Part shown: piece after piece, positions 21,831 through 29,357 of the stretch | How the letters are laid out: every line of letters begins with the position of its first letter | Numbering within the stretch: position 1 is the stretch's first letter | Assembly: GCA_905373795.1 (NCBI GenBank) | Contig: CAJPUO010000005.1 | Span: 1-40,937 of the forward strand | Reading direction: 5' to 3' | DNA length: 40,937 nucleotides | Source of the DNA: Candidatus Saccharimonadota bacterium | GTDB lineage: Bacteria; Patescibacteriota; Saccharimonadia; Saccharimonadales; Saccharimonadaceae | Translations under genes and position numbers: made by a program | The notes under the pieces: model-generated | Database searches by the model: none | Told to the model about the DNA's origin: nothing | The model's input: only the letters and a program-made list of their open reading frames with translations

Positions 21831-22645
21831 AAACACCGACGCTATCCATCAAAGATCGCGCCGCAATCAGCGAATTTGCGAGCAACCTGCCGCACGCGCT
21901 GCTTATCGCGGCAGAGCAGGGACTAGACGGAATCGGTGCAGCTAATGAGCTTGCGAGCTCAGAAGACAGCGACGTATTTTACATCAAACCTGCAGAAAAA
22001 AAGCAAACCATCGCCGTTGAGCAAGTGCGCAGCCTAATAGCAAGTCTAAGAACGTACGCCGATAAGCGCCGCGTTATCATTATTAACGACGCCAATCTAA
22101 TGAGCGAAGCCGCCCAAAACGCGCTGCTAAAGGCGCTGGAAGAGCCGAATAAAAACACTCACTTTATCCTGGTCGCAGAAAACCCGAAGCTGATACTAGA
22201 CACCGTCAAATCCCGCTGCCAGCTACTCCAGCTTCATAAAACTTCCCCCAGCCAAGACACCAAACTGCTATCTCAGCATAACCTGGACGCCAGCACCAAG
22301 CAGCAAATCCTCTTCCTGGCTGCCGGCCGGCCGCTGCTAATCAACCAATTAGCAAACAGCCCGGGAAAATTTGCCGAATATAAAGAAATCGCTGTCGATG
22401 CCAAGCAGTTACTAGCCGCCAAAAATAATTATCAAGCCTTAAAACCGCTCGCTAAATACTTTACCGACCGCCAAAAAGCACTGCTGCTCACCGACATTAT
22501 CGTCAATATGATCCGTTTTCAAGTGCATTCCCATGGCATTGACGCTGCCGTATCAAGCAAGCTCGCCGCCGCCGAAACGGCCGCCAAATCATTGAAAGCC
22601 AACGGTAATGTACGCCTAGCTTTACTGCAACTTGTGATATACTAA
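21827..22645 (+). CDS. holB: DNA polymerase III delta-prime-like subunit
   Basis: The 272-residue protein shows the clamp-loader core: NDANLMSEAAQNALLKALEE at about 87-106 and the SRC sensor 1-arginine-finger motif at 129-131 (TVKSRCQLL). The usual Walker A is reduced to a non-consensus AAEQGLDGIG stretch, as in delta-prime subunits that do not bind ATP, and the zinc-binding cysteines are absent. It opens the beta clamp with DnaX and delta. The protein is shorter than the usual 330 residues because the C-terminal collar domain is small. Confidence 0.85.
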   Translation: MKTPTLSIKDRAAISEFASNLPHALLIAAEQGLDGIGAANELASSEDSDVFYIKPAEKKQTIAVEQVRSLIASLRTYADKRRVIIINDANLMSEAAQNALLKALEEPNKNTHFILVAENPKLILDTVKSRCQLLQLHKTSPSQDTKLLSQHNLDASTKQQILFLAAGRPLLINQLANSPGKFAEYKEIAVDAKQLLAAKNNYQALKPLAKYFTDRQKALLLTDIIVNMIRFQVHSHGIDAAVSSKLAAAETAAKSLKANGNVRLALLQLVIY

Positions 22646-22652
22646 TAGCGGT

Positions 22653-23342
22653 ATGTTTGGACTACTACTCATTCTAATTTTGATGATTTGGGCGGTTTTT
22701 TATCATCCGTCAATCAAAGAAACGGGCGATTTGCCGACAAAAATTACCAATAAACTTGATCAACTATGGAATATCGCCCAGGATTCTATTCGCGAGAACA
22801 AATATTTGCGCGCTGAAAAAGCATTGTTGACTATCTTGCGCGTCGATGAGAAAAATGCCACGGCGTATAACCGCCTGGGAATTTTATACGCCAAGCAGCG
22901 CGCCTACAAAGACGCCATTGAGTGCTTTGAGATCGCCCAAAGCCTGGAACCAAGCGCTTCAAGCCTGCATAACGTCGGCTTGATCTATTACGAAACGGAA
23001 AATTATGAAAAGGCAGCGCTAGCGTTTGAGCAAGCCCTGGAAATAGAAGGCGATCTGGCGGCGCGCTACATCGCCTATGCTAAAGTTCAGGAAAAACTGG
23101 GGCGCAATAAGAAGATGATTAGCGCCTTAGAGAAGGCGGTTGAATTAGAGCCAATTCCGCAAACTTTGATGATTTTATCCGAAGCATACGATAACGCCGG
23201 ACAGGAAGAGCTAGCCATCCAACTGCGTAAAAAAGCCACCAGAATGCTGACACCGAACGAACCGGCAAAAAATCCTAGTCCCAGCACACCGCGGACGCGC
23301 CAGCAGCGCCAAATTCATCAGCCGCGAAAAGTCGTTATGTAA
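22653..23342 (+). CDS. Membrane-anchored TPR protein
   Basis: An N-terminal helix (residues 2-17, FGLLLILILMIWAVF) is followed by about four TPR repeats (about 50-195), for example AYNRLGILYAKQRAYKDAIE and SLHNVGLIYYETENYEKAAL. The C-terminus is a Pro/Arg-rich basic tail. The orientation of the TPR part is not certain because flanking charges are balanced. TPRs scaffold protein complexes; the partner is unknown. TATACT at 22638-22643 with preceding TGA ends 9 bases before the ATG, so it may have its own leaderless transcript. Confidence 0.88.
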   Translation: MFGLLLILILMIWAVFYHPSIKETGDLPTKITNKLDQLWNIAQDSIRENKYLRAEKALLTILRVDEKNATAYNRLGILYAKQRAYKDAIECFEIAQSLEPSASSLHNVGLIYYETENYEKAALAFEQALEIEGDLAARYIAYAKVQEKLGRNKKMISALEKAVELEPIPQTLMILSEAYDNAGQEELAIQLRKKATRMLTPNEPAKNPSPSTPRTRQQRQIHQPRKVVM

Positions 23343-23409
23343 TCATTTCAGCAGCAGCGGTTTCACCAAACAAGGCTCATTTCCTCTTTTTTAGGGCGGG
23401 ATAGTTTGC

Positions 23410-23415
23410 TATAAT
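23410..23415 (+). promoter_or_regulatory. Promoter of the tRNA-Trp gene
   Basis: TGC-TATAAT extended -10 with T-rich bases at the -35 position (23387-23392). Start near 23422 puts the mature tRNA 12 bases downstream. Confidence 0.6.
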
Positions 23416-23433
23416 AAAGACGCTGCCAAACGA

Positions 23434-23508
23434 AGGGGCGTAGTACAACGGCTAGTATAGCGGTCTCCAAAACCGCCGGTCTAGGTTCGATTCCTAGCGC
23501 CCCTGCCA
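23434..23508 (+). tRNA. tRNA-Trp (anticodon CCA), CCA end encoded
   Basis: Acceptor AGGGGCG (23434-23440) pairs with CGCCCCT (23498-23504); discriminator G and an encoded CCA follow (23505-23508). The anticodon stem GCGGT/ACCGC closes the loop CTCCAAA, giving anticodon CCA. The T arm is CTAGG-TTCGATT-CCTAG and the D stem GTAC/GTAT. It reads UGG only, and the TGA stops seen in this window are consistent with a standard code for Trp. Confidence 0.96.
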
Positions 23509-23564
23509 AGCTTCGTCCGATTCCCTGAAAGCAAGGAAATCTTTTTTATTAGTCAAAACTCTGC

Positions 23565-23570
23565 TATAAT
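23565..23570 (+). promoter_or_regulatory. Extended -10 element, leaderless start of the 23579 gene
   Basis: TGC-TATAAT ends 8 bases before the ATG at 23579, with a T run at the -35 position (23542-23547). No Shine-Dalgarno sequence. Confidence 0.6.
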
Positions 23571-23578
23571 TTTTTCAT

Positions 23579-24127
23579 ATGAGACCGCTACTACCATCAT
23601 CGCCGCACATTATCGCCATGGTCGGCGCGCCAGGCTCTGGGAAAACTCAGTTTGTTTCCGAATTTGCTAAGATATTCAACGCGCCAGTTATCGACGCCGG
23701 CCAGTTTGAGACCTTGACGGATGATACTAAATTGATCTCCGACATAACATTATCAATCTTAGACGAATTCTTAAAAACCAAGCACACCGTCATTTTGGAT
23801 GGCGCAACCGACCAGCGGACAACCCGGATAAAAATTAACCGGATGGCGCGCGAGCGTGACTATAAAGTTCTATTAGTTTGGGTGCAGACAGATTTGGCAA
23901 CAGCTAAAAACCGCTGGATGAAGCAATCAGGCGGCGACGAGCTGCTGTTTGAAAGAAGACTTAAGCAATTTTCGCCGCCGCATGATAGCGAATCTTACGC
24001 AGTCATCAGCGGGCGGCATACCTTCAGTACGCAGGCGCGCGCCGTACTGAAGCATCTGAGTATTAGCGCGCCGAGGCCGGAAGTCCATAGAGAGCTTCGC
24101 GTAAATAGCCGTATTGATATAGGATAG
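23579..24127 (+). CDS. P-loop kinase-like protein (AAA_33 / zeta-like)
   Basis: The 182-residue protein has Walker A GAPGSGKT at 16-23 and a Walker B-like strand at HTVILDGATDQ, with an Arg-rich lid (RTTRIKINRMARER, LFERRLKQF). The size and motifs match small kinases that phosphorylate nucleosides, sugars or other metabolites, or zeta-toxin-like enzymes; no toxin partner is adjacent. The substrate cannot be told. It is separated from the metallopeptidase gene by 3 bases and is probably co-transcribed with it. Confidence 0.8.
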   Translation: MRPLLPSSPHIIAMVGAPGSGKTQFVSEFAKIFNAPVIDAGQFETLTDDTKLISDITLSILDEFLKTKHTVILDGATDQRTTRIKINRMARERDYKVLLVWVQTDLATAKNRWMKQSGGDELLFERRLKQFSPPHDSESYAVISGRHTFSTQARAVLKHLSISAPRPEVHRELRVNSRIDIG

Positions 24128-24130
24128 ATC

Positions 24131-24823
24131 ATGCCCACAATCACCGATTCGGAATTCGGGGAAATTGTCGTAAAAAAACAAGGATTAGCGAAAAATATCA
24201 GCCTGCGAATCGCGCCGGACGGTCGGTTGCGCGTCACTATGCCGTCGTACGCACCGCTGTTAGCTGCCAAAACTGTAATAAAAACATCGCGCTTACAAAT
24301 CCGCAAATTATTAGACCAGCATCAATCGCAATTTTCTTACACAACAGACCAGCAAATCGGTAAAAGCCACAGTTTAATTATTCGCTCGACCGCCGGAGCG
24401 ACAACCGTAAAAACCGCCGGCACGCGCATAATTGCCAGCATAAATGAAAACGAATATATAGCGGCTGCCGCTAACCAGCAGCTTATCCGCCAAAAAATCG
24501 CCGCGGCACTGCGCAAGGAAGCCAAAAGCTATTTACCCCGGCGATTGTCATTCCTGGCCGAAGAACACGGTTTTTCCTTTAAGCGGACAAAAATCACTCA
24601 CGCCTCCAGCCGCTGGGGCAGCTGCTCATCAACCGGCACGATTAGCCTGAACATTGGACTAATGAACTTGCCGTTTGAGCTTATCGATTACGTAATTATT
24701 CATGAGCTTTGCCACACCCGCCACATGAATCACTCGGCAAGTTTTTGGCGCGAGGTCGCTCGATTTGACCCCGGCTATAAAATCCACCGCGCCGAGTTAA
24801 AAAAATATTCGCCGCACATATAG
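24131..24823 (+). CDS. YgjP-type (DUF45) metallopeptidase
   Basis: Residues 150-230 carry the family core: SSRWGSCSSTGTISLN at 159-174, zinc motif HELCH at 191-195 and third ligand His201 in HMNHSASFW. N-terminal strands precede it. The protein is cytosolic, with no signal peptide. YgjP-like proteins are predicted zinc metallopeptidases whose substrates are unknown; some occur with restriction enzymes or chaperones. It follows the kinase gene by 3 bases. Confidence 0.9.
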   Translation: MPTITDSEFGEIVVKKQGLAKNISLRIAPDGRLRVTMPSYAPLLAAKTVIKTSRLQIRKLLDQHQSQFSYTTDQQIGKSHSLIIRSTAGATTVKTAGTRIIASINENEYIAAAANQQLIRQKIAAALRKEAKSYLPRRLSFLAEEHGFSFKRTKITHASSRWGSCSSTGTISLNIGLMNLPFELIDYVIIHELCHTRHMNHSASFWREVARFDPGYKIHRAELKKYSPHI

Positions 24824-24868
24824 CTAATATAGCCGTAAAATCGCCATGCGTGATATTTGCGCTTATGC

Positions 24869-24874
24869 TATACT
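24869..24874 (+). promoter_or_regulatory. Extended -10 element, leaderless start of the 24881 kinase
   Basis: TGC-TATACT ends 6 bases before the ATG at 24881. This position excludes a TTG start at 24857, which would be upstream of the transcript. Confidence 0.6.
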
Positions 24875-24880
24875 ATTGAC

Positions 24881-26506
24881 ATGTTAAAGGGTGTCTTAAA
24901 AAAAGAAAAACGCACATCCATCGCCTTAAAAAGCGGCATTTTAGTCGCCTCAATTTCCTTAATGTTTCACGGCTTATTAATTCAATCCGGCATTATGCCA
25001 ATATCAGAAACCGCTATCGGCTTGCCGCCAAATTTGGCGATCGTCTTATCTATGAGCTGGCTGGTAATCGGCGTTACAGCCTTTTTATCGCGGATTATTG
25101 ACGGCGGCATATCATCGGTGCTTATTCTTCTTGTGTATTATGTATTATCGCTGGCGCAATCGCTGTTTATAACCGGCTTCATTTCTCCGTTCACCGCCTA
25201 CTGGATTTTATTGATGATTATCACGTTCGCTATGCTGGGCAAAAACGGCTTGCTGGCCGGTATTTTGGCATTCATCACAGCCATCACTATCAGTTCTATC
25301 TTAAACATAGAAACCCATCCCGAATACACCATCATGGCGATTCTTTCCGGCACGTCAGTCATCGTCTGCAGCCTGGTCGCCTCGTCGATTTATTTCACTC
25401 AGAAAATCGTTAACAGCAAATTGAATGAAAGCCGCGAGCGCGAAAATGTCGAAAAGGGCAAAGTCCTAACCCTAATAAATAACATCACCGACGCCATTAT
25501 CAGCACCGACGAACACGGCATTATTACTATGTATAATTCTGCGGCGTTAAATCTTATTGATACCAATAATAAAATTAGCGGCAAACCGATTGACGAGATT
25601 CTGCACCTGGAGACCACCAGCAAGGCGCCGCTCGACACGTTTAAGGAACTATCCAAGTCAATCGCTATCCGCCAGCGCGACGATATCATAATGCAAGTGG
25701 ATAGCGACGAAGCGCTGCGCCTGGAAGTGACATTTGCGCCCGTACAAGGCGGCGATAAAATGTCGCCGGACGGCTATGTCCTGATTCTCCGCGACATCAC
25801 CAAGGCGAAAAGCCTGGAAGAGGAGCGCGACGAGTTTATTAGCGTGGTAAGCCACGAGCTGCGCACGCCGATCACGATCGCCGAAGGGTCGCTCAGCAAT
25901 GCTAAGCTGCTCATTGAAAAAGGCGCTGCCAACAAAGTTCCCCAGGCAATTGACGAATCGCACAAACAAATTCTGTTCCTTGCCAGAATGGCCAACGATC
26001 TAAGCACGCTATCCCGCGCCGAGCGCGGCGTCGACGACAAGCCAGAAATCATCAACGTAGCAGAATTTGCGGCACAGCTAAACGATGAGTACGCGCCGCA
26101 AGCCGCCGAAAAAGGCTTGGCATTCAACTTGGATATCGGCAGCAGCCTGGGCGAGGTCAAGGCCTCCAGTTTATATTTGCAGGAACTATTGCAGAACTTT
26201 ATTACCAACGCCATCAGATACACTCCGAAAGGCTCAGTGACAATATCTATCAAAAAGCAAAAGGACGGACAGATCAAATTCAAAGTTAAAGACACCGGAA
26301 TTGGTATCGGCAAAGCTGACTTAGGCAAGATATTCGATAAATTTTACCGCGCCGAAGATTACCGCACCCGCGAGACCAGCGGCTCAGGCCTGGGTTTATA
26401 CGTCGCTGCCAAATTAGCGCGAAAGCTTAACTGTAAAATTGAAGTACAAAGCCGGCTCAATCACGGATCGGCGTTCAGTTTCAGCCTTAAACCGTTCAAG
26501 AAGTGA
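24881..26506 (+). CDS. Orphan sensor histidine kinase with PAS domain
   Basis: Five to six membrane helices span residues 15-175, followed by a PAS domain at about 195-310 (LINNITDAIISTDEHGIITM). HisKA has phospho-acceptor His325 in VVSHELRTP, and the HATPase domain has Asn443 in NFITNAIRYTP, G1 box DTGIGIG at 471-477 and SGSGLGLYVA. It is a complete, likely active kinase. No response regulator is adjacent, so it may signal to a distant regulator. The membrane part resembles integral-membrane sensor regions with little external sequence, which often sense membrane state or small molecules. Confidence 0.92.
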   Translation: MLKGVLKKEKRTSIALKSGILVASISLMFHGLLIQSGIMPISETAIGLPPNLAIVLSMSWLVIGVTAFLSRIIDGGISSVLILLVYYVLSLAQSLFITGFISPFTAYWILLMIITFAMLGKNGLLAGILAFITAITISSILNIETHPEYTIMAILSGTSVIVCSLVASSIYFTQKIVNSKLNESRERENVEKGKVLTLINNITDAIISTDEHGIITMYNSAALNLIDTNNKISGKPIDEILHLETTSKAPLDTFKELSKSIAIRQRDDIIMQVDSDEALRLEVTFAPVQGGDKMSPDGYVLILRDITKAKSLEEERDEFISVVSHELRTPITIAEGSLSNAKLLIEKGAANKVPQAIDESHKQILFLARMANDLSTLSRAERGVDDKPEIINVAEFAAQLNDEYAPQAAEKGLAFNLDIGSSLGEVKASSLYLQELLQNFITNAIRYTPKGSVTISIKKQKDGQIKFKVKDTGIGIGKADLGKIFDKFYRAEDYRTRETSGSGLGLYVAAKLARKLNCKIEVQSRLNHGSAFSFSLKPFKK

Positions 26507-26507
26507 T

Positions 26508-26536
26508 TTGCTAATTTCTGGCAAATGAGCTATACT
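26508..26536 (+). promoter_or_regulatory. Promoter of secE-nusG
   Basis: TTGCTA at 26508-26513 and TATACT at 26531-26536 with a 17-base spacer, beginning right after the upstream stop. Predicted start is near 26543. Confidence 0.7.
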
Positions 26537-26545
26537 GGACTTGAC

Positions 26546-26568
26546 AGTCTGTGAAAAACAGACTTTTT
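26546..26568 (+). terminator. Terminator-like hairpin at the 5' end of the secE-nusG mRNA
   Basis: AGTCTGT at 26546-26552 pairs with ACAGACT at 26558-26564 (loop GAAAA) and TTTT follows to 26568. It would begin about 3 bases after the predicted transcript start, so it is either an early attenuator or a stabilising 5' cap hairpin. Confidence 0.5.
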
Positions 26569-26583
26569 AAATTGGGAGAAACT

Positions 26584-26964
26584 ATGGCACAGAAAGGCAA
26601 GTCAAGCACCAGCAAAACCACGGTTCATCGCATTAAAGCTACCGGCGATGCACCGAAAAAAGCCAACAAATCAGCTAAAACCAAAGACGCAAATACTAAA
26701 GAAACCATAAAAACTGCAAAAACTAAGATAAGTAAAAAACCAAAAACCGTAAAAACTACTAAAAAATCGCCAAAAAACACTTTAAGCGCGGTTGGCGGTT
26801 ATTTCAAGGGCGCTTGGCACGAGCTAAAGTTAGTGCGCTGGCCAACCCGCTCGGCAACATGGGCAATGACCGTCGCCGTGCTAGCCTTTACTTTTATGTT
26901 TGTTATTGTAATATTGCTGCTTGACGCTGGATTTAACTGGGCGTTTGAGCAGATTTTGAAATAA
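26584..26964 (+). CDS. secE: Preprotein translocase subunit SecE with long basic N-terminus
   Basis: SecE clamps the SecY channel. The C-terminal 60 residues are canonical: amphipathic GGYFKGAWHELKLVRWPTRS, then a single membrane helix at about 97-118. The first 65 or so residues are a Lys/Thr/Ala-rich cationic extension, making the protein twice the usual length of single-helix SecE. ATG 26584 follows GGGAG at 26574-26578; a GTG at 26551 lies within the 5' hairpin and is rejected. It is followed by nusG after 12 bases, the classical pairing. Confidence 0.93.
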   Translation: MAQKGKSSTSKTTVHRIKATGDAPKKANKSAKTKDANTKETIKTAKTKISKKPKTVKTTKKSPKNTLSAVGGYFKGAWHELKLVRWPTRSATWAMTVAVLAFTFMFVIVILLLDAGFNWAFEQILK

Positions 26965-26976
26965 GGGAGGATTGTT

Positions 26977-27522
26977 ATGAGTTCAAAACGATACGATGAT
27001 AGCCGCCAGTGGTATGCCATTCACACTTATTCCGGCTACGAAGAAAAAGTCGCTGAGTCTATTCGCCAGCGCATTAACGGCGTCGATATGGCCGACAAGA
27101 TTTTTGACGTTATGGTGCCGAAGGAAAAGCAAATCCAAATTAAGAACGGCAAGCGTAAGATTATTGATGTCAAAATTTTCCAAGGCTACGTGCTGGTGGA
27201 AATGAAATTGACCGATGAAACATGGTATATCATCCGCAACACGCCGGGCGTAACCGGATTTGTCGGCGCCGACACTACGCCAACGCCAGTTTCTGAAAAA
27301 GAAATTAATAAGATTAAAAAACGCATGGGCGTCGAGGAGCCAAAGCACCAGATTGACTTCTCAGAAGGCGAAGTTGTTTCAATTATTGACGGGCCGTTCA
27401 AGGGTTTTGACGGCGCAGTTAGCGAAATTGACGCCTCTAAGGGTACGCTGAAAGTTATGGTCAGCATGTTCGGCCGCGACACGCCAGTCGAGCTGGACGC
27501 ACTGCAGGTAAAGAAAGTCTAA
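26977..27522 (+). CDS. nusG: Transcription antitermination/termination factor NusG
   Basis: NusG binds RNA polymerase to raise elongation rate and couples it to Rho or the ribosome. The NGN domain (RQWYAIHTYSGYEEKVAESI, IFQGYVLVEMKL, IRNTPGVTGFVG) and C-terminal KOW domain (FSEGEVVSIIDGPFKGFDG) are both complete in 181 residues. GGGAGG lies 7 bases before the ATG. The gene converges on the minus-strand membrane protein gene; no clear terminator is seen in the 47 bases between them. Confidence 0.97.
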   Translation: MSSKRYDDSRQWYAIHTYSGYEEKVAESIRQRINGVDMADKIFDVMVPKEKQIQIKNGKRKIIDVKIFQGYVLVEMKLTDETWYIIRNTPGVTGFVGADTTPTPVSEKEINKIKKRMGVEEPKHQIDFSEGEVVSIIDGPFKGFDGAVSEIDASKGTLKVMVSMFGRDTPVELDALQVKKV

Positions 27523-27569
27523 CTTGCCTAAGCGTTAAAGCAGCGTCCGATTCCCGTTCCGTTCTATTT

Positions 27570-28136
27570 CTACCAAACGTCCGCCGCTTTTACTGTCTTG
27601 CTAATTTTAGCAAGGCAGTGCTGCACTGCGAAAATAACTAGCGCCGCGATAATTGCCGCCAGTAATACTACCGTTATCAGCCACTGGCGCGGATCGTATA
27701 ATGATATCGCCAGGGCTAACGCTGTGCCAACTAAGGAGACTAGCACCTTGCCAAACAGCAGTAAATCCAACGTTACAGGTTTGCCGCACAGCTTTATAAC
27801 CCGCCGCAGCACGGCCGAGCTGAAGCGCCCCAGCCAGTACGGCAGCACGATTACCGCGCACAGCACCGCTATCGTAACTATCAAAGTTAACACCACATCC
27901 AGCGCCTTAATTGCAAGCGGCAAACTTGGCGGCGCAGACTCAGGCGGCGAGGACGGTAAAATCGGGACGCAAATTATCTCCGGACGTATACCAATTATCT
28001 CCAGCGCGCCGCTCCAGGCTAGCTGCAGTAAACCTACGCCGATAGCGATAGCGCACGCCGTAACTAATAGGTTATAACCAATTGCGCCGAAAATATTAGC
28101 AACGCGCCGAATCGGCAAAATAGTTCGCATGCTCAT
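27570..28136 (-). CDS. Four-helix membrane protein of unknown function
   Basis: The 188-residue protein has hydrophobic helices at about 16-42, 77-103, 125-145 and 150-172, with a Pro/Ser-rich loop (SSPPESAPPSLP) between the first and second. No motif is recognised. It sits on the opposite strand between nusG and rplK, interrupting a usually continuous ribosomal cluster. On the minus strand TGC-TACAAT (28148-28143) ends 6 bases before the ATG, so the mRNA is probably leaderless. Confidence 0.7.
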   Translation of the reverse strand: MSMRTILPIRRVANIFGAIGYNLLVTACAIAIGVGLLQLAWSGALEIIGIRPEIICVPILPSSPPESAPPSLPLAIKALDVVLTLIVTIAVLCAVIVLPYWLGRFSSAVLRRVIKLCGKPVTLDLLLFGKVLVSLVGTALALAISLYDPRQWLITVVLLAAIIAALVIFAVQHCLAKISKTVKAADVW

Positions 28137-28138
28137 GC

Positions 28139-28167
28139 TTGAATTGTAGCATAATTTCCGTTATAAT
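28139..28167 (+). promoter_or_regulatory. rplK promoter, overlapping a divergent promoter
   Basis: TTGAAT at 28139-28144 and TATAAT at 28162-28167 with a 17-base spacer. The minus-strand -10 for the membrane protein (28148-28143) lies on the same bases as the -35, so the two promoters should compete. Confidence 0.7.
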
Positions 28168-28206
28168 AACACGCGTTACGCACTACAAAACAGTAAGGAA
28201 AGAGTT

Positions 28207-28632
28207 ATGGCAAAGAAAATTATCGGTAACTTAAAGTTACGCATTCCGGCTGGCCGCGCGACTGCCGGACCTCCAGTTGGCTCGACGCTCGGTCAGTGGG
28301 GCTTGAATATGATGGACTTCATCAATCCATTCAATGAAGCTACCAAAGGCATGATGGGTAAGGATGTCATCGTACACATTCAAGTTTACGAAGACCGCAC
28401 CTTCACCTGGAACTGTCTGGGACAGCCGGTAGACGACTTAATCCGCGAAAAAGCCGGTATCCAAAAGGGCAGCGGCAAACCGCACGTGGATAAAGTCGGT
28501 AAAATTACCCGGGCGCAGCTGCAGGAAATTGCCGAGGTTAAAAAAGACCAGCTAAATGCGATTGACATTGAAGGCGCTATGAAAGTTGTCGCTGGTACAG
28601 CCCGGTCAATGGGCGTAGAAATCGCCGACTAA
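28207..28632 (+). CDS. rplK: 50S ribosomal protein L11
   Basis: L11 forms the GTPase-associated centre with 23S rRNA helices 43-44. The N-terminal AGRATAGPPVGSTLGQWGLN and the C-terminal KVVAGTARSMGVEIAD identify it, at the normal 141 residues. The inter-domain linker, usually TKTPPAA, reads LGQPVDD here, a divergence of the family hinge. AAGGAAAG lies 6 bases before the ATG. A terminator follows at once, so rplK is monocistronic instead of being paired with rplA. Confidence 0.97.
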   Translation: MAKKIIGNLKLRIPAGRATAGPPVGSTLGQWGLNMMDFINPFNEATKGMMGKDVIVHIQVYEDRTFTWNCLGQPVDDLIREKAGIQKGSGKPHVDKVGKITRAQLQEIAEVKKDQLNAIDIEGAMKVVAGTARSMGVEIAD

Positions 28633-28645
28633 CTGGCGAAAATTT

Positions 28646-28677
28646 AATAGCCCCGATACCCGTCGGGGCTATTTTAT
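28646..28677 (+). terminator. Intrinsic terminator of rplK
   Basis: AATAGCCCCGA at 28646-28656 pairs perfectly with TCGGGGCTATT at 28663-28673 around a six-base loop; TTTAT follows. This 11-bp stem separates rplK from the genes downstream. Confidence 0.9.
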
Positions 28678-28712
28678 GCCAAGCAACTTGAAATCTTTAG
28701 ACTTATTTTTAT

Positions 28713-29270
28713 ATGATAGTGAATAATATTTTAGATGAATCCGTTAAAAAGGCGCTGGCAAATAACCAGCTTATCGTCGCAAAAACCGACACAATTTACG
28801 GCATTTTAGCGCGGGCAGATTCAGTCGAATCCATGAAAAAATTATACGAAGCCAAACAACGCAGCCTAGAACAATCGTCGATAATCTTAGTCGCGGATGT
28901 AAGCAGCATTCCCGGGCTAACCAGCCAGCAGCGTAAAATCTATCAAGAATTATCCAACCATCGGCCGACCACAATCGCCATCCACGTCAGCGACAGCTTT
29001 TTGCCGCACTTGCCGCGCAGTAACGGGACGCTAGCGTTTCGCGCCGTGCCGAATTCGCCGCTGGCTAGTTTGATAAAATCCACCGGCTGCCTGCTAGCAC
29101 CCAGCGCTAACCCTAAGGACCTGCCGCCAGCCAGGAATATTACAGAAGCCATCGAATATTTTGGCGAAACAGTAGCGGTTTATGTCGACAGCGGGGAAAT
29201 ATCAGGCGCGAAGCCATCGCAAATCATCGCTTTTGGCGATGAAAACCAGGTAGTATACATCAGGAAATAA
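28713..29270 (+). CDS. tsaC: Sua5/YciO/YrdC-family threonylcarbamoyl-AMP synthase-like protein
   Basis: The 185-residue protein has the YrdC-domain signature KTDTIYGI at 24-31 and the APSAN segment near 134, which bind threonine, bicarbonate and ATP to make threonylcarbamoyl-AMP for the t6A37 modification of tRNAs reading ANN codons. It is the short TsaC form without the C-terminal Sua5 domain. A GTG two codons downstream is an alternative start; TATGAT overlapping the ATG makes the exact start uncertain. Its role in t6A synthesis is from the family. Confidence 0.85.
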   Translation: MIVNNILDESVKKALANNQLIVAKTDTIYGILARADSVESMKKLYEAKQRSLEQSSIILVADVSSIPGLTSQQRKIYQELSNHRPTTIAIHVSDSFLPHLPRSNGTLAFRAVPNSPLASLIKSTGCLLAPSANPKDLPPARNITEAIEYFGETVAVYVDSGEISGAKPSQIIAFGDENQVVYIRK

Positions 29271-29357
29271 ACTTCGCCCGCGCCAGAAACCCCCGCGCGG
29301 GCAAAAACGAAATATGAGAAGCCAGCCCTCCAAGACGACAGCCGGTCTCAGCCCGTC
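29271..29357. terminator. Hairpin-rich region between convergent tsaC-like and eno genes
   Basis: GCCCGCG (29277-29283) and CGCGGGC can pair across a GC-rich loop, and AAGACG/CGTCTT flank a second inverted repeat near the eno stop. Neither is followed by a clean T run on the expected strand, so termination is plausible but not shown. Confidence 0.3.

Noticed and set aside
23434..23508. UGA recoding as Trp or Gly
   Set aside because: The tRNA-Trp anticodon is CCA and several genes end cleanly at TGA with a following start, so TGA is a stop here.
27598..28077. 159-residue + strand frame opposite the membrane protein gene
   Set aside because: Minus-strand frame has four clean membrane helices, a leaderless promoter and terminates sensibly; the + frame is Ser/Thr-rich noise without start signals.
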